64,000 bases of DNA, taken from Muraenolepis orangiensis (lineage: Eukaryota; Chordata; Actinopteri; Gadiformes; Muraenolepididae). Shown piece by piece: positions 59,505-64,000 of the stretch (position 1 is the stretch's first letter; each line of letters starts with the position of its first letter). A program made the translations under genes and the position numbers. Under the pieces are notes generated by a model, which ran no database searches, had not been told where the DNA came from, and saw nothing but the letters and a program-made list of their open reading frames with translations. The stretch is from assembly GCA_027704905.1 (NCBI GenBank), contig CM051002.1, positions 7,573,883-7,637,882 of the forward strand. Reading direction: 5' to 3'.

Positions 59505-59671
59505 GTGAGTCAAGAAGCAGAACACAAGCGAGTAAAAACATGCGTTGTGTAGTTAGTAGGTGTTGTGTTCGGGGCTATGTTCTATGTGGGTTGTCTGTGT
59601 CCCCGCCGTGCGGCCATAGTGCTGTGCGCGCTGCAGGAGCCAGATTGCCTTCAACACAGAGGCGGTAGCTA

Positions 59672-61283
59672 CAGTTGCAAGAAAAAGTATGTGAACCCTT
59701 TGGAATTACCTGGATTTCTGCATAAATTGGTCATAAAATGTGTTCTGACCTTCATCTAAGTCACAACAATAGACAAACACAGTCTGCTTAAACTAATACC
59801 ACACAAACAATTATATGTTTTCATGTTTTTATTGAACACACCATGTAAACATTCACAGTGCAGGGTGGGAAAAGTATGTGAACCCTTGGATTTAATAACT
59901 GGTTGACCCTCCTTTGGCAGCAATAACCTCAACCAAACGTTTCCTGTAGTTGCAGATCAGACCTGCACAACGGTCAGGAGGAATTTTGGACCATTCCTCT
60001 TTACAAAACTGTTTCAGTTCAGCAATATTCTTGGGATGTCTGGTGTGAATCCGCTCTCTTGAGGTCATGCCATAGCATCTCAATCGGGTTGAGGTCAGGA
60101 CTCTGACTGGGCCACTCCAGAAGGCGTATTTTATTCTGTTGAAGCCATGCTGTTGTTGATTTACTTCTGTGCTTTGGGTCATTGTCCTGTTGCATCACCC
60201 ATCTTCTGTTGAGCGTCAATTGGTGGACAGATGGCCTTAAGTTCTCCTGCAAAATGTCTTGGTAAACTTGGGAATTCATTTTTCCGTCGATGATAGCAAT
60301 CTGTCCAGGCCCTGAGGCAGCAAAGCAGCCCCAAACCATGATGCCCCCTCCACCATACTTCACAGTTGGGATGAGGTTTTGATGTTGGTGTGCTGTGCCT
60401 TTTTTTCTCCACACATAGTGTTGTGTGTTCCTTCCAACAACTCAACTTTGGTTTCATCTGTCCACAGAATATTTTGCCAGTAGTGCTGTGGAACATCCAG
60501 GTGCTCTTTTGCAAACTTCAAACGTGCAGCAATGTTTTTTTTGGACAGCAGTGGCTTCCTCCGTGGTGTCCTCCCATGAACTCCATTCTTGTTCAGTGTT
60601 TTTCCGTATTGTAGATTTGTCAACAGAGATGTTAGCATGTGCCAGAGATTTTTGTAAGTCTTTAGCTGACACACTAGGATTCTTCTTCACCTCATTGAGC
60701 ATTCTGCGCTGTGCTGTTGCAGTCATCTTTACAGGACGGCCACTCCTAGGGAGAGTAGCAACAGTGCTGAACTTTCTCCATTTATAGACTATTTGTCTTA
60801 CCGTGGACTGATGAACATCAAGGCTTTTAGAGATACTTTTGTAACCCTTTCCAGCTTTATGCATGTCAACAATTATTAATCTTAGGTCTAAGGGTCTAAG
60901 AGCTTTTTTGTGCGAGGCATGGTTCACATCAGGTAATGCTTCTTGAGAATAGCAAACTCAAAACTGGTGTGTTTTTTATAGGGCAGGGCAGCTTTAACCA
61001 ACACCTCCAATCTCGTCTCATTGATTGGACTCCTGACTCCAATTAGCTCTTGGAGAAGTCATTAGCATAGGGGTTCACATACTTTTCCCACCCTGCACTG
61101 TGAATGTTTACATGGTGTGTTCAATAAAAACATGAAAACAGAAATTGTTTGCGTGGTATTATTTTAAGCAGACTGAGTTTGTCTATTGTTGTGACTTAGA
61201 TGAAGGTCAGAACACATTGTATGATCAATTTATACAGAAATCCAGGCAATTCCAAAGGGTTCACATACTTTTTCTTGCAACTG
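59672..61283 (-). mobile_element. Tc1-like transposon, complete ends, frameshifted transposase
   Basis: 1612 bp flanked by TA on both sides. Long inverted repeats of about 210 bp (59672-59886 and 61069-61283) each carry two AAAGTATGTGAACCC-type sites, one at the outer end and one at the inner end (IR/DR layout). The - strand transposase starts at 60927. It has a helix-turn-helix N-terminus ([20 protein letters not shown]) and the DDE landmarks LWTDETK, QQDNDPKH and SPDLNPIEMLWHDLK. These lie in different frames, with shifts near 60610, 60400 and 60050, so it is not autonomous. Confidence 0.92.
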
Positions 61284-63080
61284 TATATTTGATGGCTGTA
61301 TATATATATATTTATATAATATACTATATTATATTATATAAACTATATTTATTAAGCCAATGATTATCCTGATACAAAGTTTGCTGATACAAAAATCCCT
61401 CCTCGCTCACACACACACAGAAGGTGTGTGAGCGTCTCGAGTCATGGGTGCTGCTGCCGCTGCTCAAACACATCCTTTCATGTTCGTTCTTTTCTCAACA
61501 ACAACATCTGACCCATGCTGTCTATAAATATAATATAATATATTATATAATTAATTAATTAATAATTATATATAATGTATAATATAAGTATAATATAGTT
61601 GTGTGGTGTGGTTGCCGCTTCTGCGTCGAACGTAATCTGCCTCCTGTGGTGTGCACAGCCCTATGGGCGCACGGCGGGGATATAGACCATTGATTTAGAA
61701 TATAGTTTAACGATCGCTACTGCTGCCCCTGTGGGGCCTGGGCCTCCTTGGTTCAAACCCATACGGTTGAACCCCGCTTTCTGCATTCAGTTCAATAGTT
61801 TCATCTTCACTAGATGAATCACCTTGATAACTCGCCATTTAGCAGAGAGCGGGAGAACGGAGAACGGAGCACTGATGACATCATAGCGATCACATGACTA
61901 GTAAAAATGGCGGCGTCCAGTGCAATTACGATAGAGGTTTCAATAAAAATGATAAAAAAATACTAGATGGAGTCGGAAATCGACCTTATTTTCAGAATAT
62001 GTAAAAAACACAATTATCTCCACATCCATTTTCCTAGCCTATTAGTGAACTATCCCTTTGAGGATGCACACTAGTAGTAACCTTGCCCCGGCCCAGCTCT
62101 GGAGGCTTATGGCAAGCAGCGTTCCCCGAGCAGTCGGGTGCCTGTCTGCTCTTTATGTAATTTAGTTTTTTCCCCTACCTCTGCATGGGTGTATCGTTTG
62201 CCCTCCATCAATTGATCTGCTCCCAAATAAGAACCGACTTCGCCACCAACATAACTCTCTCTCCTCTTTCTCTCTCTTATCTCGCTTTCATCTCTCTATC
62301 CTCTCTCCTCTTTATCTCTCTCTCACTCTTCTCTCTCCCTTCTCTCTCCTCTCTTTCTCTCTCTCTCTCACCCTCTCTCTTTCTTTCTCCTCTCTCCTCT
62401 CTTCTATTTTCCTCTTTCTCATCTCTCTATGAAATATGCAGGCCTGCAATCCTATAATTCTCAGGCTATTTGAAGTATTTTTTTTTACGATACATGACAC
62501 ACACAAACCCTATCAATCAAAAGTATAATACTAAAAGTGGAACACTTTTTGCCGATTGGAATCAAAGCGCTCCGACGAGCATGTTCCCCGGACCAGATAA
62601 ACGACGATCGTGGTTTATCTGTCGTTCTCAGCCTCAAAGCTGGCCGTGCCCCGTGGGATTACGAGTACATTGTATTTGGATGTTTTCTTTGAACCACACA
62701 GAGAGAACATTATTCAGCCTAATCACGTTTAACCCCATTTTGAAAACACGGCGGCAGCCTCTGAAAAAAGAAAAAAAAGACATACATGAAAAATAAGTAG
62801 CTAGCGTGTTCTGATTCCCCCCGGGACCCCCGGGGTCGACCACCATAACCGCTTCAATATTCATGGTGGGTTTGAGGAGGAATAAACATGAAATCCAACA
62901 TTTGACACCCACATGGCCAAATGAAAGGACCCAGGGTTTTCACGAATTGCTGCCATGAATCTTCAACACAAAAGATCCCTAACCTTCCTTGTAGCATGTT
63001 TGACTTTTACGTTAAAACGTCATATTCCAGACCCAACCTGATAGAATTCCTGATAGAATTGAGAAATCATAGTAAGTCTC
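61284..63080. other. Unassigned stretch with AT-rich and CT-rich patches
   Basis: TA-rich sequence at 61298-61345 and 61525-61600, a CT-rich block at about 62255-62420, and no gene I can support. Confidence 0.4.
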
Positions 63081-63091
63081 TATTAGCCTTT

Positions 63092-63369
<278 letters not shown>

Positions 63370-63583
63370 ACACACTCTCCCATTTGTGCTCTGTCAACCC
63401 CTCTGTGTGTGTGTGTGTGTGTGCTGTGTGTGTGTGTGTGTGTGTTTGTGTGTGAGTGTGTTTGTGTTTGTGTGTGTGCGTGAGTGTGTGTGTGCGTGTG
63501 TGTGTGTGCGCGCTTGTGTGTGCACGTGTGTCTGTGTGTGTCTGTGTGTGTGTAAAAAGAGCATCAGGTGAGAGAGGGAGAGA

Positions 63584-63629
<46 letters not shown>

Positions 63630-63684
63630 GGTTGACAGAGCACAAATGGGAGAGTGTGTGAGAGAGAGCGAGAGAGAGCGAGAG

Positions 63685-63738
<54 letters not shown>

Positions 63739-64000
63739 CCATGGGAAAATCCCTGTCAGCCCCACCCCCCAACCATGATGGCCATTGTGCTTGGCTGTTA
63801 AGTGACACTGTCTGCTAATGCACAGCTAACAATAAGCATCAATGGGAAGGCAGGTCAATGGAAAGGGAGGGGCTGGGGGGGAGGGAATGGGCGGGGGGGT
63901 CAGCTGTGTTAAAGCACACCGTATCTCCCATGGGTTTAGCTCTGTATTATTTTTTCATTCTTTCGACTCGGACGTCCCGCCCGAAGTCACAGCTGGATTA

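Overview
The window looks like nuclear DNA of a ray-finned (teleost) fish. It has split genes with GT-AG introns and vertebrate orthologues of innate-immunity and membrane-traffic genes. Fish-type mobile elements are common: tRNA-derived SINEs, L2/CR1-group LINE tails, hAT elements and a Tc1 element with long terminal repeats. Dinucleotide microsatellites are unusually dense. That density would fit a cod-like fish, but this is only a guess.

Three intact genes fill the first 41 kb. rbck1 (HOIL-1, a LUBAC subunit) runs on the + strand from 2619 to 9417 with 12 coding exons and 512 codons. tbc1d20 (an ER-anchored Rab GAP) runs on the - strand from 18711 down to 11902 with 8 coding exons and 400 codons, converging on rbck1. 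znfx1 (an interferon-linked SF1 helicase with NFX1-type and RZ-type zinc fingers) runs on the + strand from 20749 to 40588 with 18 coding exons and 1958 codons, diverging from tbc1d20. I assembled all exons by hand from splice sites, reading phase and remembered family sequences. Every junction keeps frame, so all three genes appear functional. rbck1 next to tbc1d20 is also the human 20p13 order; human ZNFX1 lies on the other arm of chromosome 20.

From 41 to 64 kb I see no complete gene. This part holds nested and decayed transposons: a hAT element with terminal repeats and a near-perfect 8-bp target duplication, split by an L2-like LINE (45.9-48.9 kb); a decayed LINE (55.8-58.7 kb); and a Tc1 element with a frameshifted transposase (59.7-61.3 kb). 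It also holds long GT/CA, CT/GA and TA arrays. Two possible coding pieces stand out: an unassigned terminal-exon candidate at 50871-51108 and a THAP-like half-domain exon at 59335-59504.

The most interesting signals are regulatory. Sense-strand (UG)n tracts lie close to the 3' splice sites of seven exons across all three genes. tbc1d20 exon 7 is squeezed between a perfect hairpin plus UG tract on one side and a LINE tail on the other. A motif matching the ISRE consensus lies 170 bp before the rbck1 start codon, with weaker IRF-like motifs before znfx1. I found no wholly new system, CRISPR array, rRNA or stand-alone tRNA gene.
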